Of a stretch of DNA of 64,000 bases, positions 43,546 through 55,036 are shown piece after piece. Source of the stretch: Pyropia yezoensis (Eukaryota; Rhodophyta; Bangiophyceae; Bangiales; Bangiaceae); NCBI GenBank assembly GCA_009829735.1, contig CM020620.1, positions 6,898,545 through 6,962,544 on the forward strand. Direction: 5' to 3'. A program made the translations under genes and the position numbers. The notes beneath the pieces were generated by a model, which did no database searches, was not told where the DNA came from, and saw nothing but the letters and a program-made list of their open reading frames with translations. How positions within the stretch are numbered: the stretch's first letter is position 1; each line of letters starts with the position of its first letter.

Positions 43546-45507
43546 GGGAGGGGCAACGAGCGCCGCACGTGGCTCGGGGTGGGTCCAGCCCCCCTCATTC
43601 GAGAGGCCTGCCTGGGGATGGGAGTTTTGTGAGCGCGCTCTCAACGCGGAGTTGGGAGCCAACCAGAGCGACTAAATTTTAGAGCGACGCAGGGGAAGGC
43701 GAGCTAGGTGGCGACGCAGGGGAAGGCGAGCTAGGTGGCGACGCAGGGGAAGGCGAGCTAGGTGGCGACGCAGGTGTGGTTCCTGCAACATGCGCCTGTC
43801 GACGCCATCACGCGCACGGAACCGCGCAATGAGCACAGCCGAAAAAGCACACTGAAGAAAAAGCACACGTGTGGCGCATGCGTCAGGGTTGCAAGATTAT
43901 CGTGAATATATTCTGGGGCCGGAAACTAATTATAGTCATGATTGAAATATATGTTATGCACGTGGACGCCACGTGTACCAAGCCCTCACTTGAACTCCGT
44001 ACGGGGCCTCGGGCGTTCCTGAACCCTGACACTCGCAGCCCACCCCACTCTCCTGCGCTTGTGTAGCGTCCACACGCATGAAGGGGAACGCGTAGAAGGG
44101 TCCAAACATGGTATTCTTGGGTCGCAGGCGTAGAAACGGTCCAGCACGGCGTCCTTGGCTGTACCACCTTGAAGAGCCGTCTGCTCTGCGCATGACCAGC
44201 GGAGCCGCTGTGATGCCTCAGTGGGGTAGTGGACACGTCCTGCTTGTCGGATCCCGGAGACGGGAAGCCCTGCCCAGCTCGCGTGTACAGTGAGCGTGTC
44301 GCGCCCTCTTGCGGCACCTCCAGCAGGATGGAGTAGTAAAGTGACAATGGGCGACAATGTCAATCGTTTTCAGCACCGACTCTTTATTGTTAACGCTGCT
44401 TAGCATCGCGCACCGCCTGAGTGACGCACTGATGGTTGGAGGCACGGGTTGTGACCTGGAGAAGGGTACCCCAGAGTGTGCCGGCGTTGGCTCGATGGTC
44501 GTAGCCGCCGCCATAGGGGACCACGTTGGCAGCGACAGCGCCGGTGGGGTGGGCGTGACTGCTCTCGGCTGGGAGCAGGTCCGCGGCACGGGCCCCTGCG
44601 GGGTGGTCGTGCCGCCGGACCCCGCTGGGGTGGTCTTGCGGTGGTGTGGTCGTGGCCGCCACCGGCCGATGGGGTGGGTGGTCGTGGCCGCCGGCCACGA
44701 CCGCTCGCAGGGGCTCGTCCTCATGTTCTCTATTCCAGAGTGAAAGTTATGTGATTTTCTCGTACATGCATGCACACGTGGCATAGCTATCGTGGTAATC
44801 TATAGTTTACCCTGCTTTACTACCCTATAATTATAGCCTAGCAACCCTGGACGCAGGCCCTGCGTCCCTGGACTGTTACGGAGCCGGCACAAGAAGTCCA
44901 CGTGCGTTGCTTCATCTCGTACGAGGCCGTTCTGGATCTGATGACAGCGGCCGTTGGGACGGGGGGGGGACGTGCCAGGAAGAGGCGGCAAAACCGCAGA
45001 GAGCCTATCGTTAGTCTCCGCGCCAAGATGACGGACCGTCGCACGCGGTGTGCTATCTGTTGCCATTCCGATGGATACCGTGCTCCCACCAACCACCCAC
45101 TCCCAGACTCCCGACGCCGTTCCCAGACTGACGCCATTTCCGTTGCAAACCAACCAGCCACGAGCACCAGCGTTCCGCTCAAGTGCACGTGGTTCACCCA
45201 CCCAGTACAAACACAACCGCAAGCGCTCGCCCCACCCTAACACACTGCGGCGACTCCCAAAAAGCACCGAAGAATCAAGAGATGCACAAACAAGCCACTT
45301 GAGAGAGAGAAAGAGAGACGTACTACACACACAGAGAGTATACACGGCAAAAGAGGAGGAAAAACAAGACGAGACTCGCAGCGAGGCAAAAGAGTAGCAA
45401 ACACACTAGCAGGAATGCGAATGTGCTTGGGGCGAGCCCATCGGCACGCCATACCATACCGGGGGAAACTCCCCCTGGCAGAACTTCTTCACCTCACCCC
45501 CCAAATA
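43546..45507. other. Intergenic stretch between DHQ synthase II and RAD6 genes
   Basis: It contains a 27-bp tandem array (listed separately) and otherwise no supported gene. Open frames near 44.2-44.8 kb on both strands are compositionally odd and overlap each other. The last 200 bases are purine-rich on the plus strand. Confidence 0.4.
43684..43774. repeat. 27-bp tandem repeat, about 3.4 copies
   Basis: The unit GCGACGCAGGGGAAGGCGAG plus CTAGGTG starts at 43,684, 43,711, 43,738 and 43,765, the last being partial. Copies are identical. It lies 140 bp after the DHQ synthase stop codon. Confidence 0.9.
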
Positions 45508-46864
45508 TCAGGCCATTTCCACCGACTGTGCCGCGCAACGCCGCACACGTTTCTTGTATGCGTCCATGTCAGTGTTGAAGAGCTGGGCAGCTTCGGGATT
45601 GGCAGGGCTAGAGGCGTTGGGGTCTGTCAACAGAGACTGAATGGATGTCAGGATGGTGTTGACCGTGAAGATGGGGGACCACCTGTCTTGGATGATGTCC
45701 AAGCACAAGGTGCCGTCACTGTAGACTACGGGCGCCCAAACGACCAGTCAATGTACACGACAACAAAGTCAAGGGCCCAAAAAAGGAAAAGAACGCAGTG
45801 TCAACAAGTCAGGATGCTGCAATGCAGAGAGAGGCAGGCGAAAGAGCTGGAACTGGTGGTGACCAGGACCACGGCCCAAGGACAACATCGAACAAATGCA
45901 AGCGAAAGAGACCCCCAGTCTTCCACAGCACTCCATCAACACCGTACGCAAACCCAGCAACGAACAACGCACCATTGGGGTGGAACATCTGGCATGTAAA
46001 GCGAACGCGAGGCGGCTTCTCCGGGTACTGCTCACTAAAGGTCAGGCGCAGCGCATACACGCCACCTGAGACGAATCATCCAAACCATCAACCAAACGCG
46101 GAACCAGACGCCCACAAGACACAGGGCAGCAAGGGACCAAGACCGTGTTACGACCAGTGCCAATAAGCAGACAACACCGCAGGTCAGAATACCGCAGCCA
46201 GTGCCTCAGGCACGAGTCAAGAAAAAAGAAAGCTGTAGTCCTGACCAGGCTACAACTTGAAATACCAGTTAGCGGTAGTGTCGCGTGCCACCTACGCCGC
46301 ACAGGGGATGCAACAGACCACAGCATTAACTATTCCATGGTAGCCAACGTACCTTCCCAAAGCGACTCGAGAGGCCCAAAAATGGTCGCACCCCACACGA
46401 AGAGGTTCTCTTCACTCAAGGGGCTTGCACTGCATCCCTGTCAACGCCTCAAAGCGACCAACAGAAAAACACGGCGCAGACGAACCAGCCATGGTAAACG
46501 GGAACGGCAAACAGAAAGGGCGCGAACCGAAGAGGGAAACCAAAAACACAGCCAACTGCGTCAGCAGATGCGCCTTATACTGGACTGGGAGACCTCCACA
46601 GTCTCACGCTGTAGGATGCTGAACGTGGCACATCAAAGAAACACAGGAGGGGCCGAGAGCCACCCACAGAGGAAGTTATACACATGGTGCCCAAACCAAC
46701 CAAACCGCGTACGCAAGCGGCACACTCTTACGCAGGGGACTCAGAGCACACGCCCACAAGAAAAAAAGAGTCATCAAGCACCAACGCACCTCAGGTGGCT
46801 CCTGCATCATAGCCTTCAGGTCGCTCATCAACCGCAGCCGGGCGGGAGTCGCCGGGCCGCTCAT
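45508..46864 (-). CDS. RAD6: RAD6/UBC2-type ubiquitin-conjugating enzyme E2, 156 aa
   Basis: Four exons: 46,790-46,864, 46,353-46,437, 45,973-46,065 and 45,508-45,725, with introns of 352, 287 and 247 bp and GT-AG ends (donors GTGCGT, GTACGT, GTGCGT). The joined protein starts [20 protein letters not shown], runs through [20 protein letters not shown] and [10 protein letters not shown], reaches the HPN motif at the third junction (residues 82-84), then [20 protein letters not shown] with the catalytic Cys at residue 92, and ends in SVEMA. Length and sequence match RAD6/UBE2A-B (about 152 aa), including [16 protein letters not shown]6 monoubiquitylates histone H2B and PCNA and serves N-end-rule degradation. 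The acidic tail of yeast Rad6 is absent, as in plants and animals. Identification is firm. Confidence 0.93.
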
Positions 46865-47882
46865 GATGGCGCGCACACCCTCGCACACCTTCCGAACACA
46901 GGGAGAGTCGGTGAGAGAACTCGAGCCAGCACCCAGGAGAAGTCCACAGGAAGCGCAACGGCTGGGGGAAGGAGGGCGGCCCCGACAGGGTGACAAACTC
47001 GACCGAGCGGGGCGGCCAAAGCAGACAAAAGAGCAGCGTCGACGACGGCTGGTGCGGAACAAGTGGGGCGGTGAAGACAGCAGCGGGCGCCACCCACCGC
47101 GCGGCTCGCGGCTAGGGACGCGGCGGTTGGGGGGAGGGGGAGGGTGCGCAGGTAGGCCAGTGGGGTGGCGATGGTGGTGGTCACTCGCCAGCGTGCCTGG
47201 GAGAGGGCGGGTTGTGGTGCTTCCGCGAGGGGGGGACGTGCCACTTGCACTCTGCGAGTCCCGATTGGTCCAGGCTGAGGATTGTGCCTGATGCATGATT
47301 TTCATCGCTGCTTTGCTGTAGCAAGTGCTGAAATACGTGAGTTTTCGGACTCGCATGTGTCAAGGTGGAACAGCAGTCGGCGGGGCCAAAGACTTGCTGT
47401 GGCAGGATAGGACTTGCTGAGGCCTGGTCAGGAAGACTCAAGCCTTGGACTGTTTCCCCCACGGCAGAACCCTCTGCGCGTCTGAAGCAGCTGGTCTGAA
47501 GGACAAGCACACCTCGCTAGCCTTGCGAAAGACCGCGTGAGCAGCCTGGTCAACACGCCTGCCGGCGCCCAGCAGGAGGCGCTGCCGTACCTCGCTTCCC
47601 TTCGTACTGTACAGTGCAGTACAGTACACACCACGAGAGGCCCCTCCTGCCCCATCACTGTCCTACCCGCCGAGCGTTTCGACTTCTACACTTGCCACAA
47701 CAACACCCTGGGTTTCATCTCCCCACTCTGCTCTGTATGTACAATACATGGCATCCGATGGCCTGGCCAGTGACCAGCCGCTGCACGGACGGCGAAGTCC
47801 ACCCCTCTGCCATGGGCGGGGCGTCAATGTCCATCCGAAAGCCCAGAACCAGCTCCTTGCGCGAAGCTCCCCACCACAACCC
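46865..47882. other. Intergenic region upstream of RAD6, downstream of the nucleotidyltransferase-like gene
   Basis: This holds the RAD6 promoter side. A palindromic GTACTGTACAG / CAGTACAGTAC cluster lies near 47.60-47.63 kb. No gene is supported. Confidence 0.4.
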
Positions 47883-48096
47883 TCACCGGTGGGGCACGTG
47901 CGATGAGCTGCCCCGCCGCCGACCACCCCCGCGGCCTGCGGCTGGGCCGTACCCCCCCCCGCGGCTGGCCCAGCCACCCCGCCCTCCCCGCCGGCCGCCG
48001 CCGCCGCCCCCCCGTCCACCGCTGCCACGTGGATACCCCCCGTGTCCCCTGCGCATGGCTGGAAAGCCACGGCGTACGAGCCCGCTGCTGCTGCCA

Positions 48097-48128
<32 letters not shown>

Positions 48129-51100
48129 GCTGCCGCGGCCGCGGCTGCCGACGACAAGGTCATCGTCCGAGTCGACAGGCTCCCCCCCAGCACGGCCGGG
48201 CGCGTCGTCATCCGCCGGCGGGGCCAAGGTGGGACCATCGCCCACAACGTTTTCTGCCTCCTCGTTTGGGTTGGCCAGCACGCGCTTACGGAAGAGCACC
48301 GCGATATCCGTGGCAGACTCCATCACCGACACGGCGCGGGTAAGCTCAGCCCGTAGTAGGGTCACTACCGCCGCCGTCGCGGGGGGCACTAGGTGAGCAC
48401 CCTCCACGAGGGGGTCGTCGACCACCAGGTAGAGGTAGCGCAATGGGTCGCCAGAGGAGTGCGGGGCGGTGGCAGCAGCCGCTGCGGGGGGGGGGCGCAC
48501 CGCCCGGAGAACCGCGGCAAAAAAAGCCGCGAGTAGCTCACACACGGTCGCCCGGGTGGCCGGCGGCGGGCGACGACGGTGGCAGGCGCTCGACCGTCGC
48601 CGCCGCGCCGAGACTGTCGGCGACGGCAACGACGACGGCAACGGCGGTGGCGGCGGGCGTCCGACCAGCACAAATCGGCCGTCACGAACCGACCAGGGGT
48701 CCGCCGCAGCCGCCGGCGAAGCCCCCGCCCGCTCCATCCCTCCATCATCAATGAGTTTCCCGTTGTCATCCTGCCCCCGTAGCCGAGCCACCGCCCACGG
48801 CACCATCCCCCACGTGTGGAGGACCGTCAGCACCGATATGGTCCATGCATAAGAAGACGGGAAACCTGCCTCGTCGTTGTGCACCTGCCTTGCGTGGGCC
48901 CACCGCTTGACCAGCACCACCACATCCCGCACCCGCAGGTCGCCAGCGGCCACGATGACGGCGCGGAGCCAGCGCGCAGGCGCCGTCACTGCACTGTCGT
49001 CAATGGCGGAGCGGGGGTCCACCCCGGCAGCAGGCGGCGGGGCAAGCGTCAGGCAAAGGTTGAGACGCTCGTGGGGGTCTGTCAAGCATAGCCGCGGGCA
49101 CCCACCAGAAGTGCCCGCCAGTGACACGGGAATGACCCGGGGGGGCACCAACGGCGGCTCATCAGGGAGCACGAAAAGGTGAGAGTACACCTTGTCGGAC
49201 ACATGGTCCAACAGAAACTGGAGAAACCGGAGCGTCGCCCGCGCGTCCCGCACGTACGCCGTCGCTGTCGCCGCAGTCACCGCTGCCGCCGCCCGACCCG
49301 CCGCAGGCACAGCTGTCGCCACTGCCGCCGACGGGGCTGCCCTCCTCTTTCCCCCCATAAGGAGGCCCGGCAGCGGCAAAGACAGCACCACGTTCACATC
49401 CGACTCGGGGACGGCCAGCCCTGCCGCGTGGGAACCCACCAACCGCAGCCGCGCGCCACACAGCCGCGGCTCCCGCAACAAGATGGACTGCAGGCGCCCA
49501 ACCGCACGTCCGATGGCGGCGGCCGTCTCTTTCGCCGGCCGATGGAGATGCAAGGCCTCGTCCAACGACGCCTGCAGCTGCTCGGCGTTGGTGCCCGTCG
49601 GGAGGGACGGAGGGGGGGCAGGAGGCGCCGCCGGCCGAAGCGGCGGCGAAGCGCTGGGGGAGGAGCTCGGCTCAGCCGCCGATGCCGCCGGCGCCCCAGG
49701 GGAACCTGCGGCGGCCTCGCCTCCCAATGCAGCCGGGCGGGGGGCCGACCCGCCAAGGGCCAGCGCTGGCGCGGCGGGCCCAGCGGCCGCCGGCACTGCC
49801 GACGGGGGGTCCGGCATCAACGGGCGCCCCACCGCCGGGGCGGCTGCCAGAGCTGTCGATGGGGTGGTCGCAGCTGACGGGACAGCAGCCCCCATTGCCG
49901 TCCCTGCTGCTGACACGGCGGGTGCCACTGCTCCTGTCGCGGTCGCTGCAGGTGCCGCTAACCCTCCCACAGGTGCCGCAGGTGCCGCTAACCCTCCCAC
50001 AGGTGCCGCAGGTGCCGCTAACCCTCCCACAGAGGCCGCCGTTACAGGTGTCGGCAGTGGTCCAGCAGTCGCCGCTGACATCGCCTCAGACGGCCGCGCC
50101 TCCGTCACCCGCAAGGCCGCAGCGACCAAGGCGTCCCCGGCCACCGCTTCTGGCATAGTCGACGACGACGCCGGCAGTGGCGGGGTGTCGCCGCCCGCCA
50201 GAAAGAGCCGTGGGTCCGGCAAGGCGTCGGCAAGCGCCGCCGCTTCAGCCGCGGCCGCCGCCGCCAGCGCCGCCGCGTCGTCGGCGGCACGGCGGGCGCG
50301 CCGTGACGCCGCCAAGGCCGCCGTATCGGCTGCGGCCGCCGTCTCGGCGGACGCAGCGTCGGGCGCCGCCGCCGCCGCCACCTCGGCCTCTGCCACCGTC
50401 GCAGCTGCGTCGGTAGCCGTGGCCGTCGCCGCGGGAACTGCGTGTGGCGGGGTGGCCGTCGCCGCCTCGGGAGCCGCGCTTGGCGTTGAGGCGGCCGCCG
50501 GAGCCGCCGCCGCCGCCGTCGTCGGCACCGGCGGGGCTGCCACCATCGGCGCCGACGGTGCTACAGCTGCAGCCCAGCCCGCCAGGGAAGCAGCCGGCGG
50601 TGACACCCGCGCCCGCCCCGCCTGCTCCACCAGCGGCGACAGCGGCGGCGACGTGCCCGCCGACGCCCTCTCCCGAGGGGGTGAAAACGGTGCCGGGCCG
50701 CCACCAGGCCCAGCAGCGGTCGCCCCCAGGGCAGGCCGCTCAGCCGGAGGCACGGGCGACGGGGGCAGACCAAGCAAACGCTCTAACTGCGCCACCTCGC
50801 TCACCGCCGCGGTTACAGGCGGCGTCGGTGCCGCGGCCGCTGCCGGCGTCGGTGCCGCCAAAGGCAACGCCGCTGCAGCTGGCTCCCGAGGCGGCACCGG
50901 CGGCCCGGTCGGGGGGTCCCGCGGCGGCACCGCCGGCGGTGCACGAGCGGGCGGCGGCGCGCGGGCGGTCGGCGGCGCGCGGGCGGTCGGCGGGCCGCCG
51001 ACGGCACCCCGCATCCAGTCTGTCAAGCGGCGGCCGCCGCCGGCGTGACGGCGGGCGCCCCCTACCCGGGTGTCCCCCCCACCATCGCGGGCCACCACCG

Positions 51101-52637
51101 GCGTACCGCCAAACACCGCAAGGGGTCGCGCGCCCGGCACACCCACCCCCCCCCCTACCGCGGGCGACGCACCTGCCACGCTCAGGGGTGCCCTACCGGC
51201 GGGCGCCCTCGCACCACCCGGGACGTCCAAACCAGCGGGCGTGGCGGCACCGGCGGGAGTGCTCTCACCGGCGGGGGCAGCCGGACGGGCGGTAGCAGCC
51301 GTGGCGGCGGGGACGACCCTTCCAGCGACAGTGGCCGCACCGGCAGGAGCGCTCACACCGGCAGGGGCGCCTGGACGGGCGGTAGCAGCCGTGGCGGCGG
51401 GGACGACCCTTCCAGCGACAGTGGCCCCACCAGCAGGAGCGCTCACACCGGCAGGGGCGTCTGGATGAGCGGTGGCAGCCGTGGCGGCGGGGACGGCCGT
51501 ACCGGCGGGAGCGGCCGCACCGGCGGGAGCGGCCGCACCGGCGGGAGCGGCCGCACCAGCGGGAGCGGCAGCACCAGCGGGAGCGGCAGCACCAGCGGGA
51601 GCGGCCGCACCAGCGGGAGCGGCCGCACCAGCGGGAGCGGCCGCACCAGCGGGAGCGGCCGCACCAGCGGGGGCAGTCGGACGGGCGGCAGCCGCCGGAC
51701 GGGCAGAGGCAGCCGTGGCGGCGACGGCGGCGGCGGCGGCAGCGGCGGCGGCGGCGGCGGTGGCGGCGGCAGACGCACCCCCCCCCCCCGCCCCCCCGAG
51801 GGCCCTCCCCGCGAGCCACCCCCCCAGCCGCGCGGCGGCGGCCAGTGCCGCCGCCCCCCCCCCCCCCGCCCCCCCGCCGGCGAGCGCATAGGCCTGACAG
51901 AGGGTGGCGGCGTCCGCGGCGGTCAGCGCCACCTCCCCCGCCGCGGCGGCACGCCAGATGCAGTCGGCGGTGCGGGTGGCACGGGCGGCGGCGCGGGCGG
52001 CGGCGGGGGTGCCCGGCCGGGCGGTCGTCGCGGTGGCTACCAACGCCGCCAGGCGGGAAAATGCAGCGGTGGCCGGGGCAGGGGCGGCGGGGGCGGCGGG
52101 GGCGGCAGACGGCAGGGCGCCGCCGGCAGACGCGGCGGGGGCGGCGCCCGCAGGCAATGGAGGCGGGCGTGTGCCGGCCACGACGGCGGGGAGCCCCCCA
52201 GCCGCAGAAATAGCCAGCCGGGCGCCACCGGCGGGACCCCCACCGCCCCCGTCACCGGCCCCCTCGCCGCCGTCGCGCCCGTCACCGCCGCCGCCGCCGC
52301 CGCTGTCCCCGCCGCCCGCACCACCGCCAAGGCGTGGGCGCTTGGCCGCACGCCACGCCGCCTCCACGTCATCCCCAATGCCTGCAGCGCGGGGGGGGGG
52401 GCGGCCGGCGGCGGCGGCGCCGCCGGCGGCGGCGGTAGCGGCGGCCGCGGCAGCGGCAGCGGCGGCGGCGGCAGCGGAGGCAGCGGCGTCGGCGGGGGAG
52501 GCCGCTGCCGTGTTTCGACCAGCGGGGGGAAGGGGGGGCAGGGGCGGCGGCCGCGGTGTTGCTCCCGGCGGGCCAGGTTCCGCCGCGGGGGGGCGAGGAG
52601 GGGGGACCGCAGGCGGCGGCGGGCTGGACCGCTTCAT
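47883..52637 (-). CDS. Terminal nucleotidyltransferase (TUTase/TRF4)-like protein with RGG tail, 1584 aa
   Basis: The ATG at 52,637 gives MKRSSPPPPAVPPPRPP. The first 1000 residues are Ala/Pro/Gly-rich with internal repeats. From about residue 1030 the nucleotidyltransferase fold appears: LRLVGSHAAGLAVPESDVNV holds the GS motif and first catalytic Asp (D1080), but the second acidic residue is Asn (N1082). The strand that normally carries the third Asp reads LNLCLTL, with Cys at 1195. The helical domain follows (VVLVKRWAHARQVHNDEAGF then SSYAWTISVLTVLHTWG), then a PAP-associated block (YLVVDDPLVEGAHLV). The tail is RGG-rich (GYPRGSGGRGGGGGGRRGG), an RNA-binding feature. Active relatives add U or A to RNA 3' ends. 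This one has lost two of three metal-binding acids, so it may bind RNA without polymerising. No intron is seen. Family likely, activity doubtful. Confidence 0.75.
49945..50035. repeat. 30-bp tandem repeat in the nucleotidyltransferase-like gene, 3 copies
   Basis: The unit contains GGTGCCGCTAACCCTCCCAC and encodes the decapeptide VGGLAAPAAP three times in the minus-strand protein. Copies are nearly identical. Confidence 0.85.
51290..51700. repeat. Coding minisatellites: 90-bp units and 18-bp units
   Basis: From about 51,290 to 51,480 a 90-bp unit (30 residues, core APAGVSAPAGAATVAGRVVP) is present about 2-3 times. From about 51,495 an 18-bp unit encoding the hexapeptide PAGAAA is repeated about ten times. 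Both lie in the N-terminal half of the minus-strand protein and keep its frame. Confidence 0.8.
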
Positions 52638-55036
52638 CGTGGGGGAGGGGCGTGTCTCTATCCCCAGAGGCGGGTGCAGGGGGAGACTATAGAGAGGGGG
52701 GGGAAGGAGGTAGTAGGGGAAGGAGAGAGGGATGGAGGGGGCCGTGGAGGTGGAGGGGAAGAAGGGGAGACGGCCGACGTCGCCGGGCGGGTGGGGGGGG
52801 GGGGGGGGGGGGGGGGATAAGGTTGGGGCACGGCAGCGCCAGCGAGACGGCCCACTTGGGGCGGCGACTCGTTGACGGTCCGACTGACACGTTGCACGCG
52901 GATCGCCGCGCCAAGGCGCGCGCTTTTCGGGCGCCGTTCCCTAGCCTGCAGCTGCCCGTCGCGGTCACAGCTACGGTGATATGTACCTACTTGGTGACCG
53001 CCTGCGGTGGCCGCGTCCTCGCCTCTCCTCCGAGGCGGCGACTATCATCGAAGCGGGCGATGGACCACCCCCCCGCCGGGTAGCGACACCTTGCACCTAC
53101 AGTACTTCGCGCCACACCCCTCCTCAACGCCCCCCTTCTCGTGCGGGTGGCTGCCGCCCCGTCGTTGCCGCCGTTCGGTCGGCCAGCGGCTGATGACGCG
53201 CCGCCGCCGCGCGAGTGCCTCAGGCGAGTGTCCTCTCGCAGCTGGTCTTGTTTTTTTCCTTTTTTCTTTTTTTTTGCTTGCTGAGGGCGGAGAAGATGAA
53301 AAGGGTGGCGGGGGGGGGGGGGGGGGGGGGGCGGGGAAGGGTGGAGTTGTAGGCGTTGGCCGCCCTTTTTTTTTTTTTTTATCTCTCTTTTTGTGCTCCT
53401 GGTTGCCATGACGCCCCCGCCCACTTCCGGCGACCTCCCCCGACCACGTGGGCGGAATGCCGGCGCGTGCCGCTGCCAGACCCGTGGGGCAGCTCACCGC
53501 CCAGAGGGGAGTCACTGCCATCGCCCAGGGGTGGTTGCTGTCGCGCGGGCGGTCGCCGCCGGCCTTGCGCTTTCCCCCTCCACCCCGTCACTGCCGGCCA
53601 AGGGAGGACGCACGGTGGGCGACTCGCCTGCCCGCCCGCCCGCCGTCCCCCGCCTCCGACTGCCCCCTCCCTCCAACACACGCGCGCGGAGTGATGGCGG
53701 CTGGCGGCAGGGGTGGGGATGTGGGGGCACCTCGACGGGAGTGACTGCCACGTCAGGCGGGGGGGGGGACGGATGCGCCGAGCACGTCTGTGCAGCGTGC
53801 CCGTGACGACCTGCCACCTCGAATCGCGTTGTGGTGGCTTGGGGGATGCCATCGACGGGATGAGCGGGTGGCCCTTGTTGCAGTGCCGCCGCCGTCGCGG
53901 CGGTCCCGACGGCGATCATGCCCCTTGACTCTTGCACGGGGGGCGGGGCCTCCCTGCGCTCCGCGAGCGTTGTGGCCATTGCTGCCGCCGCGGGAAAGGT
54001 CGGCGAGGGGGCCCCAGCGGGAGGTGGGGCGGCGGCAATCGCTGAGGGTCACCCGCTGGGAACCGGAACGGGCCCCCTGCCGCGCCGCAAAGGGGATTGT
54101 CAAAGGCCAGGGGCCTCTGACGGCGAAGGGGAGCGATTGGGGATCGCCGACCCGCCAGGCTCCGTCACCTCTACCAGCATCGAAAGCGCACCGCGGCTGC
54201 CTATTCCTTGCGCACACCAAGATAGGCGCTGATGCATGCGCTCCCCCTCCTCGCCGCGAGTACAGCTGTGTTTCACTGTTCCTGTGTACTGCAGTACACC
54301 AAACATACAGTATAAAAATAGCGATGTCTACGTGTACAGTACAGTACATACGGGGGGTATGTGGGCCGCTCATAGATACATACTGTCCAGTACACATCGA
54401 CTGTCAGCCCTCCCTCAGGAGCCAGGATCGTCGGCAGCCAACGGACCGCGTTCCAGGTCATGCGCGCCTCGTCGTGGCGGTCAGGCGCGGCCAGCCGTCT
54501 TGATTCCAAGGCGTTTCGCCCCGCCACGAGCAGCTGGGCTCGGAGCCGCCGCAGGTCGGTCGCCCACCCGTCCCACCCGCACGAGTGCCGCCTTGGCCCC
54601 GCTCCGCCCCGCCCTCCAGAGCACCTTGTTGTTCGCCCTGAGGGAGGGATGTGCGATGGGGGGCCTGCGCGAGGCACACCGCCGACTGTGAGCCGCCCCT
54701 GGATTCTGGGCCAGAACGTATCCATTGGTTGCCCAGCTTATGCCCCATCATCGCCACCCATGGGTCAGCCATGGGGCACCTGTCTGCCCTCTGGCTCGTG
54801 GGGACACCGCCCCACCGAGCCGCGTTGCCTGACAACGTGGCCGCCTGCACAGCGCACCAGCGTCCCTGCTGTGTCTGCCAGGGGTGGGAAGGCCACAACG
54901 CTCCGCCTTACAAGTATGCATACGACAAACTGCGGCGCGGAAGTCGGGAGCACATCCCCAACCCGCGTCTCGGCACTGCCGGGGAGCGCCTACGCCACAC
55001 CAGTCCCTGTTCCCGCATCCCATGCCGGGCACTGCC
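52638..55036. other. Divergent intergenic region between the nucleotidyltransferase-like and protease genes
   Basis: About 2.4 kb with outward-facing neighbours. It contains G runs of about 20 near 52.80 and 53.31 kb, a T run near 53.37 kb and several GTACTGTAC-like palindromes at 54.28-54.40 kb. Many overlapping open frames are seen on both strands, none with a recognisable domain. Confidence 0.4.

Noticed and set aside
44218-44784. Possible small gene on either strand
   Set aside because: Both strands are open, composition is repetitive, and no domain or splice-supported structure is seen.
49192-51048. Long open frame on the plus strand opposite the nucleotidyltransferase-like gene
   Set aside because: It is an antisense shadow of Ala/Pro repeats with no domain, whereas the minus strand carries a recognisable nucleotidyltransferase core.
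52638-55036. Several open frames of 100-240 codons on both strands
   Set aside because: They overlap each other, are Arg/Pro-rich and show no domain or consistent codon pattern; high GC content explains them.
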